Source of the DNA: Blastococcus sp.
Lineage (GTDB): Bacteria > Actinomycetota > Actinomycetes > Mycobacteriales > Geodermatophilaceae
NCBI GenBank assembly: GCA_025465355.1
Contig: JAODNN010000038.1
Coordinates: 1-33,120 of the forward strand
Reading direction: 5' to 3'
Length of the DNA stretch: 33,120 nucleotides
Shown here: piece by piece, positions 33,003 to 33,120 of the stretch
Position numbering within the stretch: the stretch's first letter is position 1
Layout of the letters: each line of letters starts with the position of its first letter
Notes under the pieces: generated by a model
Told to the model about the DNA's origin: nothing
What the model saw: only the letters and a program-made list of their open reading frames with translations
Databases searched by the model: none
Position numbers and translations under genes: made by a program

Positions 33003-33120
33003 TGCGCCCCCTCCTCTTCCTGAGTGGACGTTGACCACGCCTCGTCTACCGCTCGCCTGGTGCGCTCCTCGCTATCCGGCATCAAATGCCCGTAGGTCGA
33101 CAGGACCAAGGTCGCGTTCT
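32999..33120 (-). CDS. Tyrosine recombinase/integrase, C-terminal end (partial)
   Basis: The last 39 codons of a gene that begins beyond the right edge of the window. They read NATLVLSTYGHLMPDSEERTRRAVDEAW and end in an acidic QEEEGAQ tail. The TYGHLxPDSEERTRRAVD pattern is the end of phage-type tyrosine integrases, with the catalytic Tyr in TYGHL. The preceding His of the active site and the rest of the enzyme lie outside the window. It is coupled to the small gene that follows, and the gene pair points towards the broken VOC gene. Confidence 0.8.
   Translation of the reverse strand, partial: NATLVLSTYGHLMPDSEERTRRAVDEAWSTSTQEEEGAQ

Larger units (their letters stand above)
32738..33120. mobile_element. 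Probable edge of an integrative element
   Basis: From the point where the VOC gene breaks off (about 32738) to the window end there are only an integrase C-terminus and a small coupled orphan gene. The arrangement, with the recombinase reading towards the junction, fits the end of a phage-like or conjugative integrated element. No attachment-site repeat could be identified because the other end is not in the window. Confidence 0.6.

Overview
This window is a very GC-rich chromosomal segment from a high-GC Gram-positive bacterium. The gene set suggests an actinobacterium: a CitA-type citrate synthase, an F420-type LLM oxidoreductase, UdgX, a SigK/RskA pair, a class F sortase, DUF4383 and an Asp23/DUF6286/AmaP operon. 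Frequent GTG starts, GTGA/ATGA gene overlaps and many apparently leaderless promoters agree. The family Geodermatophilaceae (Blastococcus/Geodermatophilus/Modestobacter) is my best guess from remembered protein resemblance, not from a search.

Left part (1-13.7 kb), mostly housekeeping metabolism: serC and citA on the minus strand; pdxH with an overlapping MFS exporter on the plus strand; then a 337-base gap holding a frameshifted remnant of a udgX gene; an atypical SDR with different codon style; an intact udgX; a NatA/NatB-type ABC exporter; an LLM-family F420 oxidoreductase; a TPR protein; and phosphoenolpyruvate carboxylase.

Middle (13.6-21.4 kb), mixed single-gene units: an FprA-like ferredoxin reductase; an ABM-fold monooxygenase; a secreted glycoside-hydrolase-like protein; a Nei-type DNA glycosylase; a small GNAT protein; an uncharacterised protein; an erythromycin-esterase-family protein; an aldo/keto reductase homologue that appears to lack catalytic residues; a small Cys-containing protein; and ArsC.

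Cell-envelope part (21.4-29.6 kb): two stress-type clusters, both on the minus strand. The first is lipoprotein, sigK, rskA, a CHRD-like secreted protein, a class F sortase and a 4-TM protein. The second is an Asp23/Gls24 operon (Asp23, Asp23-like, a short protein with a J-domain HPD motif, DUF2273, Asp23, DUF6286, AmaP). Divergent from it is a small chimeric ORF whose N-terminus is ECF sigma region 2 and whose C-terminus looks like the tail of an Asp23 protein, which looks like a deletion scar.

Right end (29.7-33.1 kb): tRNA-Arg(CCU), a small membrane protein, a sirtuin followed by a two-domain protein (MSMEG_6728-like plus an EVE/PUA-like domain), a PaaI-type thioesterase, the 3' remnant of a VOC-family gene, a small orphan gene and the C-terminus of a tyrosine recombinase. 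The last three mark what is probably the edge of an integrated element that extends beyond the window. No CRISPR array, rRNA gene or intact insertion sequence was seen.
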